Positions 53,541 through 63,070 of a DNA stretch of 64,000 nt are shown one piece after another. Below the pieces are notes generated by a model, which was given only the letters and a program-made list of their open reading frames with translations, had not been told where the DNA came from and made no database searches. The position numbers and the translations under genes are program-made. The stretch is from Paraflavisolibacter caeni (GTDB lineage Bacteria > Bacteroidota > Bacteroidia > Chitinophagales > Chitinophagaceae), in contig NZ_JAOTIF010000013.1 of NCBI RefSeq assembly GCF_025628885.1, positions 1 to 64,000 on the forward strand. The letters are read 5' to 3'. Positions within the stretch are counted from its first letter, which is position 1; each line of letters begins with the position of its first letter.

Positions 53541-54710
53541 ATGGCTGATAACAGAGTATTTATTTTTGACACAACACTTAGAGATGGCGAGCAGGTCCCT
53601 GGCTGTAAACTAAATACATCTGAAAAGATTGAATTGGCTTTACAGTTGGAGCATCTAGGGGTAGATATTATAGAAGCTGGTTTTCCTATTTCCAGCCCCG
53701 GCGATTTTGAATCTGTAAGTAAAATTGCAGGCATAATCAAAAATGCTACTGTTTGCGGGCTCAGCCGTGCAGTACAAAAAGATATTGAAGTAGCTGGAGA
53801 AGCGCTTAAAGGAGCCCAAAGGCCAAGGATCCATACTGGCATTGGAACTTCCGATTATCACATTAAAGGAAAGTTTAATTCTAGAAGAGAAGATATTTTA
53901 CAGCGGGCTATCCAGTGTGTAAAGTGGGCCAGAAACTTTACCGATGATGTTGAGTTTTATGCTGAAGATGCCGGAAGAACTGATAACGATTACCTGGCGC
54001 AGGTGATTGAAGCAGTGATTGCAGCCGGAGCTACTACGGTAAATATTCCTGATACGACAGGCTATTGTCTCCCTCATCAATATGGAGAAAAAATAGCATA
54101 TTTAATTAATAATGTAAAGAATATAGATAAAGCGGTGATTTCATGTCACTGTCATAATGATCTTGGCCTGGCTACCGCGAATTCCATATCGGGAGTTATC
54201 AACGGAGCGCGCCAAATTGAGTGCACGATCAACGGTCTTGGTGAAAGAGCTGGTAATACGGCCCTGGAAGAAGTCGTCATGATCCTAAAACAACACAAGG
54301 GTCTTGGTCTATATACTAATGTGAACAGTAAAATGCTGAATCCGATCAGCCGTCTTGTTTCAGAAACCATGCGTATGCCGGTTCAGCCTAACAAAGCAAT
54401 TGTTGGGGCCAATGCTTTCTCACACTCTTCCGGCATTCACCAGGATGGCTTTTTAAAGGATGCCATTACCTACGAAATCATCAACCCTGAGGAAGTGGGT
54501 GCAGAACAAAGTAAAATTGTTTTAACTGCACGCAGCGGTCGCAGTGCATTAGCTTACCGCCTGCAAAAGCTTGGTTTCCAATTTAACCGCAATGATATTG
54601 ATGTATTGTACGGCATGTTCCTGAAGATTGCAGATGCTAAAAAAGAAGTAGTAGAAGAAGACCTGATGGAAATGGCCAAGCAATATCAATTAGAAGCAAC
54701 CGTTGCTTAA
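53541..54710 (+). CDS. leuA: 2-isopropylmalate synthase, short form
   Basis: 389 residues. The catalytic TIM barrel is complete: [12 protein letters not shown] at 10-21, metal-binding [18 protein letters not shown] and [10 protein letters not shown]. It condenses 2-ketoisovalerate with acetyl-CoA. It stops after the linker region and lacks the ~120-residue C-terminal leucine-binding domain of classic LeuA, a short form seen in Bacteroidota. Homocitrate or citramalate synthase are close relatives; the leuB neighbour favours LeuA. Confidence 0.9.
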   Translation: MADNRVFIFDTTLRDGEQVPGCKLNTSEKIELALQLEHLGVDIIEAGFPISSPGDFESVSKIAGIIKNATVCGLSRAVQKDIEVAGEALKGAQRPRIHTGIGTSDYHIKGKFNSRREDILQRAIQCVKWARNFTDDVEFYAEDAGRTDNDYLAQVIEAVIAAGATTVNIPDTTGYCLPHQYGEKIAYLINNVKNIDKAVISCHCHNDLGLATANSISGVINGARQIECTINGLGERAGNTALEEVVMILKQHKGLGLYTNVNSKMLNPISRLVSETMRMPVQPNKAIVGANAFSHSSGIHQDGFLKDAITYEIINPEEVGAEQSKIVLTARSGRSALAYRLQKLGFQFNRNDIDVLYGMFLKIADAKKEVVEEDLMEMAKQYQLEATVA

Positions 54711-54774
54711 TAGTATACCTGTGGCAGGCTTCACCCTTAATCAAAAAAGTAAGCAATAGGCGAGCATAATCGGG

Positions 54775-54818
54775 CATATCGTTAAGAAATTTGAGCGTAG
54801 CAGCAACTAAACGATATG
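54775..54818 (+). other. Inverted repeat between leuA and leuB
   Basis: CATATCGTT pairs with AACGATATG (9 bp) around 26 bases. There is no T-run, so it is more likely an RNA structure than a terminator. Confidence 0.35.
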
Positions 54819-54870
54819 AAAGAATAATCTTTAATAGTGATGGGACACCATCCTTAATTTACGGCGATCA

Positions 54871-55986
54871 ATGGTTAAAAATATAGCAGTCATATTGGGA
54901 GATGGAATTGGACCGGAAGTAACCCAACAGGCAATCAGAGTGCTGAATGCTATTGCTGAACAATTCAGGCATCAGTTCAATTATACTTACTGCCTGATGG
55001 GTGCCGGAGCGATTGAAAAGACAGGAAATCCTTTGCCCAGTGAGACATTGGAGATCTGCAAGAAAAGTGATGCGATATTATTTGGAGCTATAGGTCACCC
55101 CCGCTTTGACAACGACCCAACTGCCGATGTGCGTCCCGAACAAGGCTTATTGAAGTTACGCCAGGAACTGCAGTTATTTGCCAACATCAGGCCGGTAAGT
55201 ACTGATCCAGCACTTTTTCATTTATCGCCATTGAAAAGTAAGTATCTGGAAGATGTTGATTTTGTAGTATACCGGGAACTGACCGGAGGCATTTACTTTG
55301 GCGAAAAGAAAATCAATGAAACCTACACAGAAGCCTCTGATCTATGCATTTATACCAGAAGTGAAATAGAACGTATTGCACACCTGGCCTTTCAATCGGC
55401 GAAACAAAGAAAAAAGAAACTTACGCTGATTGATAAAGCCAATGTGCTGGCTACTTCCCGACTCTGGCGAAAAGTAGTGAAGGATCTTTCACATCAGTAT
55501 AAAGATGTGAAGGTTGAATATTTGTATGCAGATAATGCAGCTGTGCAAATTATTATAAACCCCAAACAATTTGATGTCATTTTAACGGAAAACCTGTTAG
55601 GTGACTTTATTTCTGATGTAGCAGCCACTATTGGCGGATCTATTGGTTTATTACCATCAGCTTCAGTAGGCGTATCTACTTCATTATTTGAACCCATTCA
55701 TGGTTCTTACCCGCAAGCAGCAGGAAAAGATATTGCAAATCCTATTGGTTCAATTCTTTCCGCAGCCATGATGTTGGAATATTTCCAGTTAACGGAGGAA
55801 GCCTCTCTTATACGCTCAGGTGTAGCATGGGCTTTAGGAAATGGCTTTGTTACAAAAGATATTGATCCCGTCAATTATTATTTCACATCCACCATAGGTG
55901 AACTCATCTCTGACTTTGTGCAAAATAAGATCACAACAGATGTGAACAGGAACAATATTGAATTGAGAAAGTCGACCATCATTTGA
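54871..55986 (+). CDS. leuB: 3-isopropylmalate dehydrogenase
   Basis: 371 residues. NAD-dependent dehydrogenase with GDGIGPEV (10-17), RPEQGLLKLRQEL, RELTGGIYFGEK (134-145), DKANVL and the C-terminal EPIHGSYPQAAGKDIANP. It oxidises 3-isopropylmalate to 2-oxoisocaproate precursor in leucine synthesis. The isomerase genes leuC and leuD that make its substrate are absent from this locus. Confidence 0.96.
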   Translation: MVKNIAVILGDGIGPEVTQQAIRVLNAIAEQFRHQFNYTYCLMGAGAIEKTGNPLPSETLEICKKSDAILFGAIGHPRFDNDPTADVRPEQGLLKLRQELQLFANIRPVSTDPALFHLSPLKSKYLEDVDFVVYRELTGGIYFGEKKINETYTEASDLCIYTRSEIERIAHLAFQSAKQRKKKLTLIDKANVLATSRLWRKVVKDLSHQYKDVKVEYLYADNAAVQIIINPKQFDVILTENLLGDFISDVAATIGGSIGLLPSASVGVSTSLFEPIHGSYPQAAGKDIANPIGSILSAAMMLEYFQLTEEASLIRSGVAWALGNGFVTKDIDPVNYYFTSTIGELISDFVQNKITTDVNRNNIELRKSTII

Positions 55987-56026
55987 GTGACGAGTGATTC
56001 GAATGACGAATTGAGGGAAGGGTTTG
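55985..56026. repeat. Heptad-phased spacer including GAATGACGAAT
   Basis: Six 7-bp units (GAGTGAC, GAGTGAT, then variants) starting within the leuB stop codon. The exact 11-mer GAATGACGAAT is at 56001-56011. Confidence 0.65.
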
Positions 56027-56100
56027 AAAGTAATGAGCGTTGCTTGTCATTTATAATTATTCAATAAAAGATAATTTACATAAACAGAACATAATAAGGC

Positions 56101-57813
56101 ATGGAACTTAACAAATACAGTAAAATACTAACGCAAGATGAAACACAGCCAGCAGCACAAGCGATGTTGTACGGCATCGGTCTGACTGATGAAGATCTGA
56201 AAAAAGCACAGGTTGGTGTGGTAAGTATGGGCTATGATGGCAATACCTGTAATATGCACCTTAATGACCTGGCAAAGATCGTGAAACAATCGGTCTGGGA
56301 TAATGAACTGGTTGGATTGATCTTCAACACTATAGGCGTTAGTGACGGCATGAGCAACGGCACTGACGGCATGCGCTATTCGCTGGTGAGCCGTGATGTA
56401 ATTGCTGATTCCATTGAAACTGTTTGTGGTGCCCAATATTATGATGGCCTGATCGCATTGCCGGGATGTGACAAAAACATGCCCGGATCTCTAATCGCAA
56501 TGGGCAGGCTGAACCGTCCTTCTATAATGGTTTATGGAGGAACAATTGCCCCTGGCCATTACAACGGACAAGACCTGAATATTGTATCTGCTTTTGAAGC
56601 ATTAGGCCAAAAAATAGCAGGAACTATTACAGAAGAAGACTTCAGATGTGTTGTTAAAGGAGCCTGTCCCGGAGCCGGAGCCTGTGGTGGTATGTATACT
56701 GCTAATACCATGGCTGCAGCTATTGAAGCTTTGGGGATGAGCTTACCTTATTCTTCTTCCAACCCTGCGACCAGTGAAGAAAAGAAACAAGAGTGCCAGG
56801 AAGCAGGAAAAGCAATTCGCGTTCTGCTTGAAAAAGATATCAAGCCTAAAGACATCATGACCCGTAAGGCATTTGAAAATGCTATCGTGGTGATCATGGC
56901 AACCGGAGGCTCTACCAATGCGGTATTGCACCTTTTGGCTATGGCAAAAAGCGTGGATATCGATCTTACACAAGACGACTTCCAGGCAATCAGTGACAGG
57001 ATACCGGTGCTGGCTGACTTTAAGCCCAGTGGAAAATATTTAATGCAGGATCTGCACACACATGGTGGTATTCCTGCTGTAATGAAGTATCTCCTGCAAA
57101 ATGGCCTGTTACATGGCGATTGTTTGACAGTTACCGGCAAGACGCTAGCCGAAAACTTAGCGAATGTTCCAGACCTGGATTTTGAAAACCAAAACATCAT
57201 CCATCCTTTGGAAAGAGCAATCAAGAAAACAGGCCATTTACAAATCCTTTATGGCAACCTTGCAGAAGAAGGCAGTGTTGCAAAAATCAGTGGTAAAGAA
57301 GGAGAACGCTTTGAAGGTCCTGCCCGTGTATTTGACGGAGAATTTGAACTGATTGCAGGTATCAGCAGCGGAAAAGTAAAACCAGGTGATGTTGTCGTCA
57401 TCCGCTACGTCGGTCCTAAAGGCGGTCCTGGTATGCCTGAAATGTTGAAACCGACTTCCGCAATCATTGGTGCAGGTTTAGGCAAATCAGTTGCTTTGAT
57501 TACTGACGGACGTTTCAGCGGCGGTACACATGGATTCGTCGTCGGACACATTGCGCCGGAAGCTTTCGAAGGCGGTTTGATTGCCTTTGTACAAGATGAA
57601 GATGTGATTGAACTCGATGCAGTTAACAATACCATCATCCTCAAAGTGGCTGATGAAGAAATAGCCCGGCGTAAGAGTCAATGGAAACAACCTCAATTAA
57701 AAGCAACCAAAGGCGTTCTTTATAAGTATGCACAGTGCGTTCAAAATGCAGCAAACGGCTGTGTAACGGATGCACCCCAGGTTCCTAAAAAGAAGCCTGC
57801 AAGTGTTCTCTAA
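56101..57813 (+). CDS. ilvD: Dihydroxy-acid dehydratase
   Basis: 570 residues. Fe-S and substrate motifs: [25 protein letters not shown] (cluster Cys) and [16 protein letters not shown] (second Cys). C-terminal signatures [14 protein letters not shown] and [20 protein letters not shown] are intact. It makes 2-keto acids for isoleucine and valine synthesis; its Fe-S cluster links it to the suf operon's role. Confidence 0.97.
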   Translation: MELNKYSKILTQDETQPAAQAMLYGIGLTDEDLKKAQVGVVSMGYDGNTCNMHLNDLAKIVKQSVWDNELVGLIFNTIGVSDGMSNGTDGMRYSLVSRDVIADSIETVCGAQYYDGLIALPGCDKNMPGSLIAMGRLNRPSIMVYGGTIAPGHYNGQDLNIVSAFEALGQKIAGTITEEDFRCVVKGACPGAGACGGMYTANTMAAAIEALGMSLPYSSSNPATSEEKKQECQEAGKAIRVLLEKDIKPKDIMTRKAFENAIVVIMATGGSTNAVLHLLAMAKSVDIDLTQDDFQAISDRIPVLADFKPSGKYLMQDLHTHGGIPAVMKYLLQNGLLHGDCLTVTGKTLAENLANVPDLDFENQNIIHPLERAIKKTGHLQILYGNLAEEGSVAKISGKEGERFEGPARVFDGEFELIAGISSGKVKPGDVVVIRYVGPKGGPGMPEMLKPTSAIIGAGLGKSVALITDGRFSGGTHGFVVGHIAPEAFEGGLIAFVQDEDVIELDAVNNTIILKVADEEIARRKSQWKQPQLKATKGVLYKYAQCVQNAANGCVTDAPQVPKKKPASVL

Positions 57814-57848
57814 AGGAAGGACCCTTTGAACTAAAAAAACAAGAAACA

Positions 57849-59624
57849 ATGAGCACTCAACTTAATATAGATACTATTACTAAAAGTCAGGAACCTGCAA
57901 ATCAACCCTCAACTTCAACGAAAGGCGGTGTGCAAGGTGAAGTGACTGGCTCTGTTGCTGTTTTAGAGGCAATGATTGCCGAAGGTGTTGACACCATCTT
58001 TGGTTATCCCGGCGGTGCCATAATGCCTATCTACGATGCACTATATGATTATAATGATAAGCTGCAACACATCCTGGTTCGTCATGAGCAAGGTGGCATT
58101 CATGCAGCACAAGGTTACGCCCGCGCCTCTGGCCGGGTAGGTGTTACGTTTGCCACTAGTGGACCAGGTGCGACCAACCTTGTTACAGGCCTGGCAGATG
58201 CCATGATTGACAGCACACCAATTGTTGCCATCACAGGACAAGTTTTTGCACATCTGCTCGGAACTGATGCGTTCCAGGAAACCGATGTAATCAATATTAC
58301 CACTCCTGTAACCAAGTGGAATTACCAGGTTACAGACGCAACAGAAATACCCGATGTGCTGGCAAAAGCATTTTATATCGCTAGGAGCGGAAGACCTGGA
58401 CCAGTATTGATTGACATTACTAAAAATGCCCAGATCCAGAAGTTTGAATACAAAGGATATACACGTTGCAATCATATACGTAGCTACCGTCCAAAGCCAA
58501 TTGTACGTAAAGAATATATTGAAGAAGCTGCCCAACTGATCAATGCTGCGAAAAAGCCATTCGTTTTGTTCGGACAGGGTGTGATCCTTGGTAAAGCTGA
58601 AAAAGAATTTAAAAAGTTCATTGAAAAAGGAGGCTTACCTGCTGCCTGGACCATTCTTGGTCTCAGTGCATTATCAACCGACCATCCTTTGAATGTTGGC
58701 ATGCTGGGCATGCACGGTAATTATGGTCCCAACGTACTTACCAATGATTGCGATGTACTTATTGCAGTAGGTATGCGCTTCGACGACCGGGTTACCGGGA
58801 GATTGGACAAATATGCCAAGCAGGCAAAAATTATTCATTTGGATATTGATCCTTCGGAAATCGACAAGAACGTAAAAGTAGCTGTGCCAGTTTGGGGTGA
58901 TTGTAAAGAAACGCTCCCTTTGCTTACAGAGCTGATCGAACAGAAACAACATGAAGCATGGCTGGCTGAGTTCAGAGCATACCAAAAGAAAGAAGAAGAA
59001 TTGTGCATTTACCCGGAAATGAACCCGAGTACTGATGTGATGTCGATGGCAGAAGTTATGAATGTGCTCAATGAACTGACTGGTGGAAATGCCATCATAG
59101 TAACTGACGTAGGCCAGCACCAAATGGTAGCCTGCCGTTATGCACAGTTCAATCAATCTAAAAGCAACATAACTTCGGGCGGCTTAGGAACCATGGGCTT
59201 CGGGTTGCCTGCAGCAATCGGTGCTAAATTCGGTGCTCCAAACAGGACAGTGATCGGTATAATCGGTGATGGCGGCATTCAAATGACCATTCAGGAATTC
59301 GGAACCATCATGCAGAGCGAGGTTGATGTTAAGATACTAATCTTAAACAACCAATTCCTGGGTATGGTGCGCCAATGGCAGCAATTGTTTCATGACAAGC
59401 GATATTCCTTTGTAGATATTGCAAGTCCTGATTATGTAACAGTAGCCAAGGGATACAGAATCGAAGGCAACAGTATTTCTAAAAGGGAAGAGCTCAGGAG
59501 TGCACTCCAGGCTATGCTTGACCACAAAGGTGCATACCTTCTTGAGGTCATGGTAGGCAAGGAAAACAACGTATTCCCTATGGTACCACAGGGATGCAGT
59601 GTGAGTGAGATCAGGCTATCATAA
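57849..59624 (+). CDS. ilvB: Acetolactate synthase large subunit
   Basis: 591 residues. TPP enzyme: GYPGGAIMPIYDAL, catalytic Glu in RHEQGGIHAAQGYAR, FAD region near 310-350 (GMRFDDRVTG), and TPP-binding GDGGIQMTIQE with LNNQFLGMVRQWQ. The N-terminal ~30 residues are a Ser/Thr/Gln-rich extension. It condenses pyruvate with pyruvate or 2-ketobutyrate. ilvN follows after 14 bases. Confidence 0.97.
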   Translation: MSTQLNIDTITKSQEPANQPSTSTKGGVQGEVTGSVAVLEAMIAEGVDTIFGYPGGAIMPIYDALYDYNDKLQHILVRHEQGGIHAAQGYARASGRVGVTFATSGPGATNLVTGLADAMIDSTPIVAITGQVFAHLLGTDAFQETDVINITTPVTKWNYQVTDATEIPDVLAKAFYIARSGRPGPVLIDITKNAQIQKFEYKGYTRCNHIRSYRPKPIVRKEYIEEAAQLINAAKKPFVLFGQGVILGKAEKEFKKFIEKGGLPAAWTILGLSALSTDHPLNVGMLGMHGNYGPNVLTNDCDVLIAVGMRFDDRVTGRLDKYAKQAKIIHLDIDPSEIDKNVKVAVPVWGDCKETLPLLTELIEQKQHEAWLAEFRAYQKKEEELCIYPEMNPSTDVMSMAEVMNVLNELTGGNAIIVTDVGQHQMVACRYAQFNQSKSNITSGGLGTMGFGLPAAIGAKFGAPNRTVIGIIGDGGIQMTIQEFGTIMQSEVDVKILILNNQFLGMVRQWQQLFHDKRYSFVDIASPDYVTVAKGYRIEGNSISKREELRSALQAMLDHKGAYLLEVMVGKENNVFPMVPQGCSVSEIRLS

Positions 59625-59638
59625 TCTAAATTAATTTT

Positions 59639-60235
59639 ATGAAACAAGAATTTACCATAACCGTTTATACTGAAAACCACATTGGTTTACTCAACCGGAT
59701 CGCCATTATATTCTCCAGAAGGAAGATCAATATCGAAAGCCTTAATACGTCTCCTTCTGAAATAGACAGCATTCACCGCTTTACTATTGTCATCAATGAA
59801 AGCGAGGAAGTTGTGCACAAGCTTGTCAGGCAAATTGAAAAGCAGGTGCAGGTATTAAAAGCGTATTACAACAACAATGAAGAGATCATCTGGCAGGAAA
59901 TGGCATTGTATAAAGTTCCTACGAATGTTATTGCAGAAAAGGTAAAAGTTGAAAGGCTTTTACACCAGTATGGTGCAAGAGCAGTAGTGATCAGGAACGA
60001 TTACGTTGTATTTGAAGCAACCGGACATCGTGAAGAAACAGAAAAGCTTATCGAAGTGTTGGCTCCTTACGGTCTCATTGAATTTGTGCGTAGTGCGCGG
60101 ATCGCCATTATCAAAGACTCCAGTGGTTTCCATGAGAAATTAAAAGAGTTTGAAGAACAGGAACCAGGCGAAGAGGTCATTGAAAATGAATTCTTGAGTC
60201 TACAGCAGGAGGTATTTCCGGATACGGGATATTAG
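59639..60235 (+). CDS. ilvN: Acetolactate synthase small (regulatory) subunit
   Basis: 198 residues. N-terminal ACT domain (TITVYTENHIGLLNRIAIIFSRR) that binds valine for feedback inhibition, and a C-terminal ALS_ss_C-like domain. It pairs with the ilvB product. Slightly longer than enteric IlvN or IlvH at the C-terminus (EEQEPGEEVIENEF). The spacer after it starts with 7-bp repeats. Confidence 0.93.
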   Translation: MKQEFTITVYTENHIGLLNRIAIIFSRRKINIESLNTSPSEIDSIHRFTIVINESEEVVHKLVRQIEKQVQVLKAYYNNNEEIIWQEMALYKVPTNVIAEKVKVERLLHQYGARAVVIRNDYVVFEATGHREETEKLIEVLAPYGLIEFVRSARIAIIKDSSGFHEKLKEFEEQEPGEEVIENEFLSLQQEVFPDTGY

Positions 60236-60263
60236 ATATTAGATGATGGAAGGGAGATAATCA
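60229..60263. repeat. Heptad repeats across the ilvN stop and spacer
   Basis: GATATTA twice (60229-60242), then GATGATG, GAAGGGA and GATAATC in the same 7-bp phase. Confidence 0.55.
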
Positions 60264-60316
60264 ATCAAAATTCTTAGAAATAGTTTAATCATTAAAAATC
60301 AATAAATCAGAAGTTC

Positions 60317-61387
60317 ATGGCAAAGTTAAATTTTGGCGGTGTGGAAGAAAACGTGGTTACACGCGAAGAATTCCCGCTTTCCAAAGCACAAGAAGTATTA
60401 GCAAATGAAGTAGTAGCAGTTATAGGTTACGGTGTGCAAGGTCCCGGCCAAGCATTAAACCAAAAGGATAATGGTATTAATGTTATCGTTGGTCAGCGCA
60501 AGAATTCAAAAACATGGGATAAAGCAATTGCTGACGGTTTTGTTCCAGGTGAAACTCTTTTTGAAATTGAAGAAGCGCTACAACGAGGCACTATCATTTG
60601 CTATCTGCTGAGCGATGCTGCCCAAATTGAATTGTGGCCAACCGTTCAAAAACACTTAACCCCTGGCAAGGCATTATATTTCTCTCATGGCTTTGGTATC
60701 ACCTTCAATGAAAAAACAGGCATCGTTCCTCCAAAAGATGTTGACGTATTCCTAGTTGCTCCTAAAGGTTCCGGAACATCTTTGCGCAGAATGTTCCTGG
60801 AAGGCCGCGGTTTAAACAGCTCTTATGCTATTTACCAAGATGCTACAGGAAAAGCTAAAGAAAGAGTCATTGCATTAGGTATTGCAGTGGGTAGCGGTTA
60901 TCTTTTTGAAACAGATTTCAAAAAAGAAGTATTTTCTGATTTGACTGGTGAGCGTGGAACCTTGATGGGTGCCATCCAAGGTATTTTTGCAGCACAGTAT
61001 CAAGTATTGCGTGAAAAAGGACACACTCCTTCTGAGGCATTCAACGAAACAGTTGAAGAATTGACACAATCCCTGATGCCATTGGTTGCAGAAAACGGTA
61101 TGGACTGGATGTACGCCAACTGCTCTACAACTGCACAACGTGGTGCATTGGACTGGTGGAAGAAGTTCCGTGATGCGACATTACCTGTTTTCAACGAATT
61201 GTATGACAGCGTTGCTACAGGTAAAGAAGCTCAGCGCTCTATCGATTCAAACAGCCAGGCTGATTACCGCGTGAAACTGGAAGGAGAACTGAAAGAACTT
61301 CGTGACAGTGAAATGTGGCAAGCGGGTAAAACAGTAAGAAGTCTGCGTCCTGAAAATCAGAAAGCAGAAGCAGAAGCAAAAGCTTAA
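60317..61387 (+). CDS. ilvC: Ketol-acid reductoisomerase, fungal-like type
   Basis: 356 residues. NADPH fingerprint GYGVQGPGQALNQKDNG near 35-51, with basic QRKNSKTW in the cofactor loop. Magnesium ligands lie in FSDLTGERG and in the C-terminal helices (NETVEELTQSL). The GPGQ loop, GVRK-like continuation, CSTTAQRGALDWW and the terminal SLRPENQ resemble my memory of yeast Ilv5 more than enteric or class I bacterial forms. It makes dihydroxy acids for valine and isoleucine. Confidence 0.95.
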   Translation: MAKLNFGGVEENVVTREEFPLSKAQEVLANEVVAVIGYGVQGPGQALNQKDNGINVIVGQRKNSKTWDKAIADGFVPGETLFEIEEALQRGTIICYLLSDAAQIELWPTVQKHLTPGKALYFSHGFGITFNEKTGIVPPKDVDVFLVAPKGSGTSLRRMFLEGRGLNSSYAIYQDATGKAKERVIALGIAVGSGYLFETDFKKEVFSDLTGERGTLMGAIQGIFAAQYQVLREKGHTPSEAFNETVEELTQSLMPLVAENGMDWMYANCSTTAQRGALDWWKKFRDATLPVFNELYDSVATGKEAQRSIDSNSQADYRVKLEGELKELRDSEMWQAGKTVRSLRPENQKAEAEAKA

Positions 61388-61403
61388 TCATTAAGAACAT
61401 AAG

Positions 61404-61470
61404 AAGGGCTGTGCCATATAACCAATAATTAACGTTCGTTAATTATTGGTTTTGAGTACAGCCCTTTTTT
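61404..61470 (+). terminator. Very strong two-part hairpin between ilvC and ilvA
   Basis: Inner perfect stem of 15 bp (61420-61434 with 61437-61451) around a very tight turn, enclosed by an outer 9-bp stem (61404-61412 with 61458-61466) and followed by T residues to 61470. The ilvA start codon is nine bases further. Confidence 0.85.
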
Positions 61471-61478
61471 CACCAACA

Positions 61479-62738
61479 ATGCCAGAGGTAGTTACTCATA
61501 AAAAACCAGTGTTTGATTTTCAGAAAGCGGCTGAAAGATTAAGTAGCGTGGTGATCAAAACACCACTGATGTTTAATTCCAATCTTTCCCGTAAGTATGA
61601 GGCCAATATTTACTTAAAACGTGAGGATCTTCAGGTTGTACGTTCGTACAAACTACGAGGTGCTTACAACATGATGAGCAGCCTCACTCCTGAACAATTA
61701 CAATGTGGTGTGGTGTGCGCATCTGCTGGTAATCATGCACAGGGTTTTGCTTTTTCGTGCAAGAAGCTCGGCATTAAGGGTATGGTATTCATGCCGATCA
61801 TTACTCCTCAGCAAAAAGTACAGCAGACAAGGATGTTTGGTGAACAATTTATAGAAATCAAACTGGTGGGAGACACGTTTGATGATTGTGCAATCGCAGC
61901 CAAGCAATTCACTGTTGAACACGGCATGACTTTTATCCCTCCATTTGATGATTACAGAATCATTGAAGGACAGGGAACAATCGGGATAGAAATCCTGGAT
62001 GAACTCCAGGATGTTAATTATTTATTTATTCCCATCGGTGGTGGCGGTTTATGTGCAGGGGTTGGGACCTATATCAAAACCTTTTCTCCAAAGACACAAA
62101 TTATAGGCTTAGAACCAGAAGGTGCGCCCTCGATGAAAGCTGCTTTAGCGGCAGGACACCCTGTAACACTTGAAAACATTGACCGATTCGTTGATGGTGC
62201 GGCTGTAAAACGCGTAGGCGATCTAACTTTTCCCCTGTGCAAGGATGTTTTAGATGAGATGAGCCTGGTGCCAGAAGGCAAGGTATGCTCCACCATCCTA
62301 AAGCTTTATAATGAAGATGCATTGGTGGCAGAACCAGCTGGCGCTTTATCTATAGCAGCTTTAGATGACTATGCTGAAAAAATCAAAGGCAAAACTGTAG
62401 TGTGCATTGTCAGTGGAAGTAACAATGATATTGACCGAATGCAGGAGATCAAGGAACGGTCTCTACAGTATGAAGGATTAAAGCATTATTTTCTCATACG
62501 TTTTGCCCAAAGGCCTGGAGCACTGAAAGAATTTGTAAATCATGTGCTTGGCCCCAATGATGATATTACACGTTTTGAATACATGCAAAAACATAATAAG
62601 GAAACGGGCCCTGCCCTGGTGGGTATAGAGTTGCAATCTCCAAAGGATTATGAAGTATTAGTTAAAAATCTTGACAGGCACCATATTAACTATACTATTC
62701 TTAATAAAGATGACAATCTATTTGGGTATCTTGTATAG
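61479..62738 (+). CDS. ilvA: Threonine ammonia-lyase (dehydratase), short form
   Basis: 419 residues from ATG 61479; a TTG at 61446 would put the start inside the hairpin and is rejected. PLP lysine in VRSYKLRGAYNMM (~K50), serine-type loop SAGNHAQG, and GGGGLCAGV. One C-terminal ACT-like regulatory domain (HYFLIRFAQRPGAL onward), as in short B. subtilis-type IlvA. It converts threonine to 2-ketobutyrate, the entry to isoleucine. Confidence 0.95.
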   Translation: MPEVVTHKKPVFDFQKAAERLSSVVIKTPLMFNSNLSRKYEANIYLKREDLQVVRSYKLRGAYNMMSSLTPEQLQCGVVCASAGNHAQGFAFSCKKLGIKGMVFMPIITPQQKVQQTRMFGEQFIEIKLVGDTFDDCAIAAKQFTVEHGMTFIPPFDDYRIIEGQGTIGIEILDELQDVNYLFIPIGGGGLCAGVGTYIKTFSPKTQIIGLEPEGAPSMKAALAAGHPVTLENIDRFVDGAAVKRVGDLTFPLCKDVLDEMSLVPEGKVCSTILKLYNEDALVAEPAGALSIAALDDYAEKIKGKTVVCIVSGSNNDIDRMQEIKERSLQYEGLKHYFLIRFAQRPGALKEFVNHVLGPNDDITRFEYMQKHNKETGPALVGIELQSPKDYEVLVKNLDRHHINYTILNKDDNLFGYLV

Positions 62739-63070
62739 AAAAGAAACGTTTTATATGGCATATCTATAAAGAAACAGTCTAATAGACGATAAAAAAGGCA
62801 AAATCTTTATATTAACAGATTTCGATCTTGTTTAATAATTTTCATATATAAGGCCCAAATCTTAAATTATATTTAAAAAAATAGATAAAAAATTATTTAA
62901 AAAAGCGAAAAAATTACATTTCCAAGACATTTCAGTAGTAAGAATGTAATGTTTTTTAGCCCGTCAGTTGGGCATTTTGTTGTAATTTCGACCCCCGCTT
63001 GCCATGTTTTACCCGAGACCATATCCGAACCGTAAGAAAGTTTTTTAATATTCATCCTTTTAATTTTATT
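62739..63070. other. AT-rich spacer before gltB
   Basis: No gene. An inverted repeat ATTACATT/AATGTAAT (62913-62920, 62943-62950) followed by T6 may be a weak terminator, and a short GCCC/GGGC hairpin (62959-62973) follows. TAATTTCG at 62983-62990 is a one-mismatch -7 box that could serve gltB. Confidence 0.5.

Noticed and set aside
61446-61478. TTG start for ilvA
   Set aside because: It lies inside the right arm of the strong hairpin, and the family N-terminus fits the ATG at 61479.
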